Source of the DNA: Pseudonocardia endophytica | Lineage (GTDB): Bacteria; Actinomycetota; Actinomycetes; Mycobacteriales; Pseudonocardiaceae | Assembly: GCF_004339565.1 (NCBI RefSeq) | Contig: NZ_SMFZ01000002.1 | Coordinates: 2,666,001-2,730,000 of the forward strand | Direction of reading: 5' to 3' | DNA length: 64,000 bases | In this document: positions 52,034 to 59,584 of the stretch, in pieces | Position numbering within the stretch: the first letter of the stretch is position 1 | How the letters are laid out: every line of letters begins with the position of its first letter | Translations under genes and position numbers: made by a program | Notes under the pieces: generated by a model | What the model was told of the DNA's origin: nothing | What the model saw: the letters and a program-made list of their open reading frames with translations, nothing else | Databases searched by the model: none

Positions 52034-53716
52034 ATGACGGGATCTCCGGAGGACGACGCCGGACTGTCCGGTCTGCTGTCCGGCCTGCGCCTGGACGAGC
52101 TGCTCGGAGAGGTCCAGGACCGGATCGGGCAGATCGTCTCCGCGCGCGGCCGGATGCAGGCCCTGCTCGACGCCGTGCTCGTCGTCGCGGCGGGGCTGGA
52201 GCTGGAGACGACGCTGCGCCAGATCGTCCGGTCCGCCGTGGAGCTGGTCGACGCCCGCTACGGAGCGCTCGGGGTGCTCGCCCCGGACGGGTCGATCGCG
52301 CGGTTCCTCGACGTGGGGCTCGACGACGCCGCGCGGGCCGCGCTCGGCCGCCCTCCCGAGGGGAAGGGCCTGCTGGGCACGCTGATCGAGGACCCGCGTC
52401 CGCTGCGCCTCTCCGACCTCAGCGCGCATCCGGCGTCCGTCGGCTTCCCCCCGAACCACCCGCCGATGAAGAGCTTCGTCGGGGTGCCGATCCGGGTGCG
52501 CGACGCCGTCTACGGCAACCTCTACCTCACCGAGAAGCGCGGTGGGGGAGAGTTCACCGCCGACGACGAGGTGGTGCTGCAGGCCCTCGCGGCGGCGGCG
52601 GGCGTCGCCGTCCAGAACGCGGACCTCTTCGAGCGGAGCCGCCTGCGGGAACAGTGGTTGGAGGCGCTCGGCGAGATCCGCAACGAGGTCCTCGCCGGAG
52701 CGGGCGACGAGGACGTCCTGATGCTGGTCGCGCGCCGCTGCCTCGAGCTGGGCCGCGCCCGCGGGACGCTGATCGCGCTGACCACGGGGGACGGGCGGTT
52801 CCACGTGGCCGCGTCCGCCGGCCGCACCCCGCCCTCCGCTGAGCTGGCCGACGGTCCGCTGCGCGACGTCGTGGACGGGCAGGAGCCGGTGCTGGCCGAC
52901 TCGCCGCGCACGCTCCTCGACGACGGGGGGACCGGAGGGCACGGGTCCACGCTCGCGGTTCCGCTGCGCTCCGCCGAGCGCACGATCGGGGTGCTGGTCG
53001 CCGTCCGGGACGCCCACGACGACGCGTTCCAGCCGACCGAGATCCCGCTGCTGAACTCGTTCGCCGAGCAGGCGGCGCTCGCGCTGGAGCTGGCCGAGCA
53101 GAACCGCACCCGCCGCGAGCTCGACGTGCTCGCCGATCGCGACCGGATCGCGCGCGACCTGCACGACCACGTGATCCAGCGGCTGTTCGCGACCGGGCTC
53201 AAGCTGCAGAGCACGCTGCGCCGCAGCGGGAGCGAGGACGTGCGGCAGAGGATCCAGCAGGCCGTCGACGACCTGGACGAGACCGTCCGCGAGATCCGGA
53301 CCTCGATCTTCGACCTGCACACGGCCACCCAGGACGACACCGGGCTGCGCAGGCGCCTGCTCGACACCGTCCACGACACCACCGCGGAGTCCGGGATACC
53401 GGTGTCGGTGCGCACGGCAGGCCCGGTGGACACGGTGGTGCCGGCGGACATGGTGTCGCAGGTGCTGGCCGTGGCCCGCGAGGGCGTCAGCAACGCCGTC
53501 CGGCACGCGGACGCCCGCTCGATCACGGTGACCGTCGACGCCGGCGACGACCTGCTGGTGGAGATCGTCGACGACGGGGTCGGGATACCGGCGGACGTGG
53601 GCCGCAGCGGGCTGCGCAACCTCGCCGACCGCGCCGAGGACCTCGGCGGCCGGTGCGAGGTGGTCCTGCGCCCGGCCGGCGGGACGCGGTTGGCCTGGCG
53701 GGTGCCCCTGCCCTGA
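52034..53716 (+). CDS. dosS: DosS/DevS-like GAF sensor histidine kinase
   Basis: A 560-aa sensor kinase. Two GAF domains lie at about 58-195 and 218-352. His142 in GFPPNHPPMKSF aligns by context with the heme-ligating His of mycobacterial DosS (His149) and DosT. The HisKA_3 phosphoacceptor is His377 in RDLHDHVIQRLFATGLKLQ, and the ATPase domain has EGVSNAVRHADA and VDDGVGIP. It would sense O2, NO, CO or redox state and phosphorylate the response regulator encoded next to it on the other strand (convergent ends 6 nt apart). Confidence 0.9.
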   Translation: MTGSPEDDAGLSGLLSGLRLDELLGEVQDRIGQIVSARGRMQALLDAVLVVAAGLELETTLRQIVRSAVELVDARYGALGVLAPDGSIARFLDVGLDDAARAALGRPPEGKGLLGTLIEDPRPLRLSDLSAHPASVGFPPNHPPMKSFVGVPIRVRDAVYGNLYLTEKRGGGEFTADDEVVLQALAAAAGVAVQNADLFERSRLREQWLEALGEIRNEVLAGAGDEDVLMLVARRCLELGRARGTLIALTTGDGRFHVAASAGRTPPSAELADGPLRDVVDGQEPVLADSPRTLLDDGGTGGHGSTLAVPLRSAERTIGVLVAVRDAHDDAFQPTEIPLLNSFAEQAALALELAEQNRTRRELDVLADRDRIARDLHDHVIQRLFATGLKLQSTLRRSGSEDVRQRIQQAVDDLDETVREIRTSIFDLHTATQDDTGLRRRLLDTVHDTTAESGIPVSVRTAGPVDTVVPADMVSQVLAVAREGVSNAVRHADARSITVTVDAGDDLLVEIVDDGVGIPADVGRSGLRNLADRAEDLGGRCEVVLRPAGGTRLAWRVPLP

Positions 53717-53722
53717 GCCCGC

Positions 53723-54373
53723 TCAGCGCCCGGTCTGGCGCCGGCGTTCGGAGGCGTAGACGGCGGCCTCGGTGCGACGCGTGTAGCCGAGCTTGTGCAG
53801 CAGCGAGCTGACGTAGTTCTTGATCGTCTTCTCGGCCAGGAACAGCTCCGCGCCGATCTGGCGGTTCGTCATGCCGTCCGCGATCAGGTCCAGGATCCGG
53901 CGCTCCTGCGGGCTGAGCGTCTCGTAGCGGGGGTCGGCCGGCTCGTCGCCGCGGCGCAGGCGTTCCAGGACGAGTGCCGTCGCCTTCGGGTCGAGCAGCG
54001 AGCCACCGGCGGCGAGCGTCCGGACGGCGCCGACCAGGTCGATGCCGGCCACCTGCTTGAGCAGGTACCCCGACGCGCCGGCCATGATCGCGCCGAACAG
54101 CGCCTCGTCGTCGGAGAAGGAGGTCAGCATCAGGCAGGTCGGCGGCGGGTCCACCGTGGACCGGATGTCCCGGCAGACGGACACGCCCTCGCCGTCCGGC
54201 AGGCGGACGTCGAGGATGGCGACGTCCGGGCGGGCGGCCGGGATCCGGGCCAGCGCCTGTGCGGCGGTGCCGGCCTCGCCGACGATGCGGATGTCGTCCT
54301 CGGACTCGAGGAGCTGCGCGATCCCGCGCCGGACGATCTCGTGGTCGTCGAGCAGGAACACCGAGATGGTCAC
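53723..54373 (-). CDS. dosR: DosR/DevR-like NarL-family response regulator
   Basis: A 216-aa regulator, almost the length of mycobacterial DosR (217). The receiver domain has acidic DD at 9-10 and the phosphoacceptor Asp55 in VAILDVRLPDGEG. The HTH is LSPQERRILDLIADGMTNRQ, then FLAEKTIKNYVSSLLHKLG. The GTG start has GAGGAGATCCG upstream. It is the likely binder of the GGGACC-NN-GGTCCC sites found in this block, including one in its own promoter region. Confidence 0.92.
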   Translation of the reverse strand: MTISVFLLDDHEIVRRGIAQLLESEDDIRIVGEAGTAAQALARIPAARPDVAILDVRLPDGEGVSVCRDIRSTVDPPPTCLMLTSFSDDEALFGAIMAGASGYLLKQVAGIDLVGAVRTLAAGGSLLDPKATALVLERLRRGDEPADPRYETLSPQERRILDLIADGMTNRQIGAELFLAEKTIKNYVSSLLHKLGYTRRTEAAVYASERRRQTGR

Positions 54374-54452
54374 CGGATCTCCTCGGGTAGCGGTCACCGA
54401 CGACCGTAGCGGCACGGCCGTACCTCCGGCCCGGTACCAGGTCCCGGCCGGA

Positions 54453-54470
54453 TCGGGACCAAGGTCCCGA
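54453..54470. promoter_or_regulatory. Perfect DosR-like box between dosR and stress protein gene
   Basis: TCGGGACCAAGGTCCCGA is an exact 18-bp palindrome, differing from the mycobacterial consensus core GGGACT-NN-AGTCCC only at the inner pair. A weaker site (ggtaccaggtccc) lies at 54433-54445. Confidence 0.78.
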
Positions 54471-54564
54471 GCGCGGCGGTCGCTCGCCCGCAGCGACCGC
54501 ACCGCGCCGGGTGCGACGGTCGGATCGCAGGATCCGGACGGGATCCGAGGACGGAGGAGCAACG

Positions 54565-55065
54565 ATGGACGCCGTGACACCGAAGCGTGCGAACGAGATC
54601 GTCGTCGCGGTCGACGGGTCGCGCCCGAGCCTGGCGGCGCTGTCCTGGGCCGTGCGGGAGGCGCGGACGGCCGGGCGCGACGTCTGCGCGGTACGGGTGT
54701 TCGACCCCGCGTACCTGTACTCGCCGCCGGGCGCCGTGTTCGAGTCGATCGAGGCGGCGCGCGCCGCGGAGCGGGAGGTACTGCGGGAGGAGGTCGCCGG
54801 GCTCCTCGGCGCCGTGCAGGACGTGCGCGTGCGGGAGGAACTGCTCGAGGGCCAGCCGGCGGCCGAGATCGTCCGCCGCTCGGAGGGCGCGGCGATGCTC
54901 GTGATGGGCAGCCACGGCCGGACCCGGATCGGGTCGACGTTCCTCGGCTCGGTCGGCAGGGCGTGCGTGCGCAAGGCCGGCTGCCCGGTCGTGGTCATCC
55001 CGCCGAACGCGGCGGAGCCGGTGCTCGCGGACAGCGCGGCGGGCTCGGCCGAGGCGCCCGCCTGA
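54565..55065 (+). CDS. Single-domain universal stress protein
   Basis: A 166-aa USP: IVVAVDGSRPSLAALSWA at the start and nucleotide-binding VMGSHGRTRIGSTFLGSVG near residue 120. The ATG follows GGAGGAGCAACG. Its promoter region holds a perfect DosR-like box, so hypoxic induction is likely. It is divergent from dosR. Confidence 0.9.
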   Translation: MDAVTPKRANEIVVAVDGSRPSLAALSWAVREARTAGRDVCAVRVFDPAYLYSPPGAVFESIEAARAAEREVLREEVAGLLGAVQDVRVREELLEGQPAAEIVRRSEGAAMLVMGSHGRTRIGSTFLGSVGRACVRKAGCPVVVIPPNAAEPVLADSAAGSAEAPA

Positions 55066-55082
55066 GCGGCGGACACCACGGA

Positions 55083-55124
55083 ACGGGACGGGCCCGGGAC
55101 CGCGAGGTCCCGGGCCCGTCCCGT
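55083..55124. terminator. Long perfect hairpin terminator
   Basis: A perfect 19-bp stem (acgggacgggcccgggacc and its complement) with a GCGA tetraloop, 18 bp after the stress protein stop and before the convergent flavodoxin gene end. Its half-arms also contain gggacc/ggtccc, but the length and position favour a terminator. Confidence 0.72.
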
Positions 55125-55191
55125 GGTGCGCGTCGGTGGGCGAGAACTCCGCTCGTCCGGGCGGGGGAGGTGCCCTCGTCCGACGCCACGG

Positions 55192-55602
55192 TCACTCGCG
55201 GCCCGCCGGTTCCCCGGCCAGCTCCGCCGCGAGCCGTCGTGCCCAGCGCCGTGGTGCCCCGAGGTCCCCGTCGGGGAACGTGACCGGCGCGGGCCCGTCC
55301 AGGGGCCCCGCGTACGCGTGCCCGACGGCGAACAGACGCAGCGGGCGCACGCTCAGCACGGCGGCGTGGCGGCGCAGGAAGCGGAGCACCGACGGGTGCC
55401 AGCGCCCGAACCGCACCCGGCTCCCGAGCACGACGGCGCCGTAGCCGGCCAGGCCGCCGACGCGCGACGGGACCGTCACGTCGACGCGCAGCCCGGCCGC
55501 GACGAGCTCGGCGGCGACCGCCTCCGCGATCCCGGCCGTCGCGTGGTCGGGTGAGCCCCGCAGGACGAGGACGCGTCCCGGGCGGTCGAGTGTCGTGGTC
55601 AT
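55192..55602 (-). CDS. Flavodoxin-like protein
   Basis: A 136-aa protein with a flavodoxin fold pattern: VLVLRGSPDHATAGIAEAVA resembles the FMN phosphate loop, and YGAVVLGSRVRFGRWHPSV the second FMN loop of HemG-type flavodoxin-domain proteins. It is shorter than HemG. Its start lies 75 bp from a DosR-like site, so it probably belongs to the same regulon. The electron partner is unknown. Confidence 0.7.
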   Translation of the reverse strand: MTTTLDRPGRVLVLRGSPDHATAGIAEAVAAELVAAGLRVDVTVPSRVGGLAGYGAVVLGSRVRFGRWHPSVLRFLRRHAAVLSVRPLRLFAVGHAYAGPLDGPAPVTFPDGDLGAPRRWARRLAAELAGEPAGRE

Positions 55603-55676
55603 CGGTGCCTCCGGCGCTGGTCGGCGGGTCTGCTGCGGACACCGTCAGCGTGCGTCGACCGGCCGGACCGCAGGAG

Positions 55677-55690
55677 GGGCCGGAGGTCCC
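55677..55690. promoter_or_regulatory. Weak DosR-like box between flavodoxin and membrane-protein genes
   Basis: GGGCCG-GA-GGTCCC has a perfect right half-site and four of six matches in the left. It is located between divergent starts, 75 and 57 bp away, like the stronger boxes in the block. Confidence 0.5.
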
Positions 55691-55746
55691 GTCCGCGACG
55701 ACGTTCGGCCCTGCCGGCGACGGGCCGCGGCGTGTGGACTGGGTGC

Positions 55747-56139
55747 ATGGCCCGGAGTCGCAACGCCGCCGTCGTCCTCGAGATCGTGATGGCCGCCGCG
55801 GCGGTCGGTGGTGGGGTCGGGCTGATGGCGGACAACGCCATCGGGATGACCGACGACTGGCTGGCCGCCACCGGGTTCGCGTCGTGGACCGTGCCGGGGC
55901 TGCTGCTGATCCTGGTCGTCGCCGTCCCGACGGCGGTCGCGGCCGTGCTGGAGATCCGTGGCGCCGGGCACGCCGCCGAGGCGTCGGTCGTGGCCGGGCT
56001 TCTGCAGGTCGGCTGGATCCTCGCCCAGCTGGTGGTCGTGCAGCGCTACGTCGTCCTGCAGCCCGTCGTGCTGGCCTGCGGCGTCGCGGTCGTCGCGCTG
56101 CGCGCCGGGGCCGTCAGGCGGTCGCGACGAGCGTGGTGA
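55747..56139 (+). CDS. Small integral membrane protein
   Basis: A 130-aa protein with four predicted transmembrane segments (AAVVLEIVMAAAAVGGGVG, WTVPGLLLILVVAVPTAVAA and two near the C-terminus). GTG 55732 is an alternative start five codons upstream. There is no recognised domain. The 3' end overlaps the convergent membrane-protein gene by 26 bp. A DosR-like site lies upstream. Confidence 0.68.
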   Translation: MARSRNAAVVLEIVMAAAAVGGGVGLMADNAIGMTDDWLAATGFASWTVPGLLLILVVAVPTAVAAVLEIRGAGHAAEASVVAGLLQVGWILAQLVVVQRYVVLQPVVLACGVAVVALRAGAVRRSRRAW

Positions 56140-56548
56140 CGCCCGCCGCGGCCAGCAGGACCACCTTGGCGACCTCGAATCCGATGTAGACGAGATGGGC
56201 CCGCGAGCGCGGCGGCTCGCCCTCGCCGGACAGGACGAGGTCCGACCGGCGGTGCAGCACCGGTCGCACGAGGCCGAGCTGGACGGCCACCACGGCGAGG
56301 GTGGCGACCACGAGGACGGTCGGCGCCCCGGCGGGTGCCCATGCCAGCACCGCCACGGTCACGACGGCGAACACGAGCTCGACCGCGTTCAACGCCCGGA
56401 ACACGATCCGCCCGATCCCGAGGCCCAGCCGGACGGTCACGCCGGGCGCGCGGAACTTCAGCGGCGCCTCCAGGAACGAGATCGCCAGCACCATGCCGAG
56501 CCAGACGAACACCACGGCCAGCAGCACGGCCGGACCGATCCTGTCCAC
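56114..56548 (-). CDS. Small integral membrane protein, four TM segments
   Basis: A 144-aa protein beginning VDRIGPAVLLAVVFVWLGMV, with SFLEAPLKFRAPGVTVRLGL in the first loop and HRRSDLVLSGEGEPPRSRAH in a cytoplasmic loop. The GTG has GGAGGTG seven bases upstream. The pattern resembles small actinobacterial membrane proteins without known function. The C-terminus overlaps the end of the facing gene. Confidence 0.7.
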   Translation of the reverse strand: MDRIGPAVLLAVVFVWLGMVLAISFLEAPLKFRAPGVTVRLGLGIGRIVFRALNAVELVFAVVTVAVLAWAPAGAPTVLVVATLAVVAVQLGLVRPVLHRRSDLVLSGEGEPPRSRAHLVYIGFEVAKVVLLAAAGVTTLVATA

Positions 56549-56657
56549 GGTTGCACCTCCGCGGACATCAGACACCGAAGGGCGGGGGCCGCGCCACCTC
56601 GTGCCGCGGTGGCGCGCCGATGGGACAATGGGCGGTGGTCGAGGGTGGGAGGTGATC

Positions 56658-57098
56658 ATGGCTTCGCCGGATCCGGGTACGTCGTCGCCGAAACGGCCGG
56701 ACACGTTCGCCGCGAAGCTGAACCGGCTGTTCGATGTCCTGCGCCCCGCCGGTGGCAAGCCGGTGACGACCCGCGAGATCGCCCGCCGGGTGACCGAGCA
56801 GGGCGGGTCCATCTCGCCGGCCTACATCTCCGAGCTGCGCAACGGGGTCAAGACGAACCCCGGGATGGAGCACGTCAAGTACCTCGCTGCCGCGTTCGGC
56901 ATCAGCGCCGGGTACTTCACCGACCCGGACGTCGCGGACCGGGTCGACGGGGAGCTCGAGCGGCTCGAGGAGCACCACCGGTCGAGCAGGCTCGTCGAAC
57001 TGGCCGAGCGCACGGCGAGCCTCGACGCCTCGGACCGCGTCGCGCTTGCGGCGCTGGTCGACCAGTACCTGCAGGACCGCGACGACCGGAGCTCGTGA
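56658..57098 (+). CDS. EspR-like XRE-type DNA-binding regulator
   Basis: A 146-aa protein resembling EspR, the nucleoid-associated regulator of mycobacteria: FAAKLNRLFDVLRPAGG at the start, helix-turn-helix ISPAYISELRNGVKTNPGME, FGISAGYFTD after it, and a C-terminal helical dimerisation region. The ATG at 56658 follows GGGAGGTGATC. It stands next to a membrane protein/ImmA peptidase pair, a grouping repeated in many actinobacteria. Confidence 0.85.
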   Translation: MASPDPGTSSPKRPDTFAAKLNRLFDVLRPAGGKPVTTREIARRVTEQGGSISPAYISELRNGVKTNPGMEHVKYLAAAFGISAGYFTDPDVADRVDGELERLEEHHRSSRLVELAERTASLDASDRVALAALVDQYLQDRDDRSS

Positions 57099-57295
57099 CC
57101 GCTCAGCGATCACCACGTGAATTGTTCGCTACAGCGATCGACGTTGCCGAGTGTTCGCTGTTACGGTCCCCTCAGTCGGTGGTGGCGCCTGTACGGGGTG
57201 TCCGTCGGGTACCGGGGGCGGTACGGAAGGCCTCGGCCACCGGTCGCGCCAGGGGGGTGCGTGACCGGGCAGGCGCCTCCACCGACGGTCACCGG

Positions 57296-58411
57296 TCACA
57301 CCGCGCTCGTCGCCGTGGCCCGTCGCTCGCGCACGATCCTCGAGAGCTGGTCGAGCAGCTCGTGGTCGCGCGGCTCGTCCGGGGTGGGATCCGTGTCCGA
57401 GGTCGCCCGATGCTCGTCGACGAGCGTCCAGAGACGCTCCCCGTCGGGCCGGCTGCGCTCGAAACCGGCCACCGCGGTGCGGAGCTCGTCGGCCGCGTCC
57501 TCGTTCCGCGCGGCCGTGCCGTCGCCACGGAGCAGGTGCAGCGCGTCGAGGCACTCGGCGCGCCGTCGTCGCAGGCGGTAGGACAGTGGCCTGCGCCGGT
57601 CCCCGTTCGGCAGCACGACCTGCGGGAACGCGTCCTGCGCGAGCGTCCACAGCGGTTCGATCCTGGCGAACGCCCTGCGGTTGCGGCGCCATGCGGCCAC
57701 CGCCCGGACGCGGCCCGCGACCAGCGGGTAGGACATGCCGCCGAGCTGCAGCGGCGTGGCGATGATCGGCGCCATGGCCAGCAGGAACGACGGCGTCGAG
57801 ATCAGCGGGCCGCCGAGGAGCACGACGAACGGCGGGATCGCGCGGACGACCGAGATGCCGCCGGAGGCGACGAGACCGATCGCGGCCACCCGGATGCCCA
57901 ACCGCAGGTCCCGCGAGGCCTCCCGGGAGCGCCGGAACATCCAGACGACGACGAGCGCCCTCGCGCCGCCCAGGTAGAAGCCGATCAGCGTGAACGCGAT
58001 CGCGCCGCGGACGTGCCCGTAGGCCTCCGCGCCGCCCGCGATCGGGAGCCCGTCGGCCTGCGCGCTCAGCGTGAGCCACAGCATCGCGACGACGACCGCC
58101 GCTCCGGTGAGCACGGTCAGCACCGACCGCCTGCTCGTCGGCGTGTACCCGTCGACCGCCAGCCGGAACAGGTACAGCCCGATCGTGGCGGCGACCAGCA
58201 GCACCATCCCGACCAGGAACGTCATGACCCTGGGGTCGAGATCGCCGTAGAACCCGGCGTCGGCCAGTCGGGCCTGGCCCGAGTTCAGAAGAGACAGTGC
58301 GATGTGGACGAACAGCGCGACACGGGCGAACCTGCTCACCCGTCGTCGCAGCTGGTAGCCCTGCCAGAGGAGGAAGTACAGGACCAGCAGGACGATCATC
58401 TCGACCGGCAC
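57296..58411 (-). CDS. MAB_1171c-like putative membrane transporter
   Basis: A 371-aa protein with seven transmembrane segments in residues 1-235 and a cytoplasmic C-terminal domain (RNRRAFARIEPLWTLAQDAF, then LRRRRAECLDALHLL). This layout matches the MAB_1171c family, usually found beside an ImmA/IrrE peptidase and an XRE regulator. The GTG start comes one base after the peptidase stop. No transport activity is established. Confidence 0.75.
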   Translation of the reverse strand: MPVEMIVLLVLYFLLWQGYQLRRRVSRFARVALFVHIALSLLNSGQARLADAGFYGDLDPRVMTFLVGMVLLVAATIGLYLFRLAVDGYTPTSRRSVLTVLTGAAVVVAMLWLTLSAQADGLPIAGGAEAYGHVRGAIAFTLIGFYLGGARALVVVWMFRRSREASRDLRLGIRVAAIGLVASGGISVVRAIPPFVVLLGGPLISTPSFLLAMAPIIATPLQLGGMSYPLVAGRVRAVAAWRRNRRAFARIEPLWTLAQDAFPQVVLPNGDRRRPLSYRLRRRRAECLDALHLLRGDGTAARNEDAADELRTAVAGFERSRPDGERLWTLVDEHRATSDTDPTPDEPRDHELLDQLSRIVRERRATATSAV

Positions 58412-58412
58412 G

Positions 58413-59042
58413 TCACCAGGCTCCCTCTTCGCCGAGCACCTCGTCGAGCCGTCCGGCGGGCCGCGCCGGGACGTGTCCGGCGTGTCCCGGTACCCATCCG
58501 AGCAGGATCGTCGCCAGCGTCTCGGCCTCCTGTTCGGCGGCCTCGGCGTACAGCCCGGACACCGGTTCGGCAGGTCGCCCGCGCCGTCGCCGGAGCAGGG
58601 AGGACCACCGGCGCGGCGGCGCGGCGGGCGGCGTCCCCGGCCGGGCCGGGCCGGCGTCCAGCCCGAGCGTCTCGGCGACGACCGCGGCGTCGATCTCGTG
58701 GAACGCCCCGACGTCCGGCTGAGCGTGCAGGGTCTGCGACGGCGGGTGGCGCAGCAGCATGTGGGCGTACTCGTGGAGCAGGATCAGCTGCTGGTGCGAG
58801 CGGGTCGTCCTGGCCTCGTGCAGGACGACCTCCCGGTCGTCGAGGCGCCCGGTGACGGCGAACGCCGATCCGGGAGGTAGCTCGTCCGTCGCGACGACCG
58901 TGATCGTCGTACCCCGTTCCTTCTCCAGGGCCCTGCGCAGGGCGTCCGGCTCCAGCGGGGGCGTCACGTCGAGGCGGCGCAACCTGCGCCTCGCCAGCGT
59001 CACGAGCTCGGCGTAGCCGCGCGGTGCGTCCTGTGCGGACAT
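58413..59042 (-). CDS. ImmA/IrrE-family metallopeptidase-like protein
   Basis: A 209-aa protein. LILLHEYAHMLLRH near residue 84 contains the HExxH zinc motif, and EQEAETLATILLGW gives the downstream acidic residue. ImmA/IrrE peptidases often cleave a repressor; here the EspR-like protein or the degenerate partner at 59072 is a candidate. The start follows AAGGGAGGTTCG. It is linked to the MAB_1171c-like gene. Confidence 0.83.
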   Translation of the reverse strand: MSAQDAPRGYAELVTLARRRLRRLDVTPPLEPDALRRALEKERGTTITVVATDELPPGSAFAVTGRLDDREVVLHEARTTRSHQQLILLHEYAHMLLRHPPSQTLHAQPDVGAFHEIDAAVVAETLGLDAGPARPGTPPAAPPRRWSSLLRRRRGRPAEPVSGLYAEAAEQEAETLATILLGWVPGHAGHVPARPAGRLDEVLGEEGAW

Positions 59043-59071
59043 CGAACCTCCCTTCGGCGCATGGTCGTCGT

Positions 59072-59506
59072 TCAGTCCGCCCGCTCCAGCTCGCGCAGGA
59101 GCCGCTCCCGCACCGTGTCGACTCCCCGGGACGGGACACCGGTCCGGCACGGTCCACGGGTCGCGACGCCGCGGGGCGCCGTTCCGGCGGCCAGCCGCAG
59201 GCCCCCGTCGACGACGCGGGTCGTGTCGGGGTCGGTGAAGTAGGCCGCCGGGACACCGAGCACCCGGGCGAGCAGCACGAGCGCACCCTGCTCACCGCCT
59301 GCGGTCAGGGCGACCTCGGCGGAGTCCAGCCAGGCGAGGGCCAGCGTCCGGGCCGCGCCGCGGTCGGTGGTGCGGATGCAGGCCGTCAACGCCGTCACGA
59401 CGTCCGGCCCGGACCCGGGCGGTGTGTCGCCGACCGTGGCCGACCTGCGGAGGCGGTCGATGCGCTCCCGGATCAGGGGTCCGCCGTCACCCCGGCCGTC
59501 GTCCAT
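59072..59506 (-). CDS. EspR-related protein lacking an obvious DNA-binding helix
   Basis: A 144-aa protein. GVPAAYFTDPDTTRVVDGGL near residue 85 matches the segment after the HTH in the EspR-like protein at 56658, but the recognition helix itself is not recognisable. ATG 59506 follows GGGGGGTGACGTGC; GTG 59515 is possible. It lies 29 nt upstream of the ImmA-like gene and probably forms its operon. It may be a target or cofactor of the peptidase. Confidence 0.6.
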   Translation of the reverse strand: MDDGRGDGGPLIRERIDRLRRSATVGDTPPGSGPDVVTALTACIRTTDRGAARTLALAWLDSAEVALTAGGEQGALVLLARVLGVPAAYFTDPDTTRVVDGGLRLAAGTAPRGVATRGPCRTGVPSRGVDTVRERLLRELERAD

Positions 59507-59584
59507 GCACGTCACCCCCCGCGAGCCGCGCCACCCGTGTCGACGGAGCGTATCCGGAGCGACATCCGATCGCCGGGTGGGCCG

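Noticed and set aside
55083..55124. Considered as a further DosR box
   Set aside because: The 19-bp perfect stem and its position after a stop codon between convergent genes fit a terminator better, although gggacc/ggtccc halves are present.
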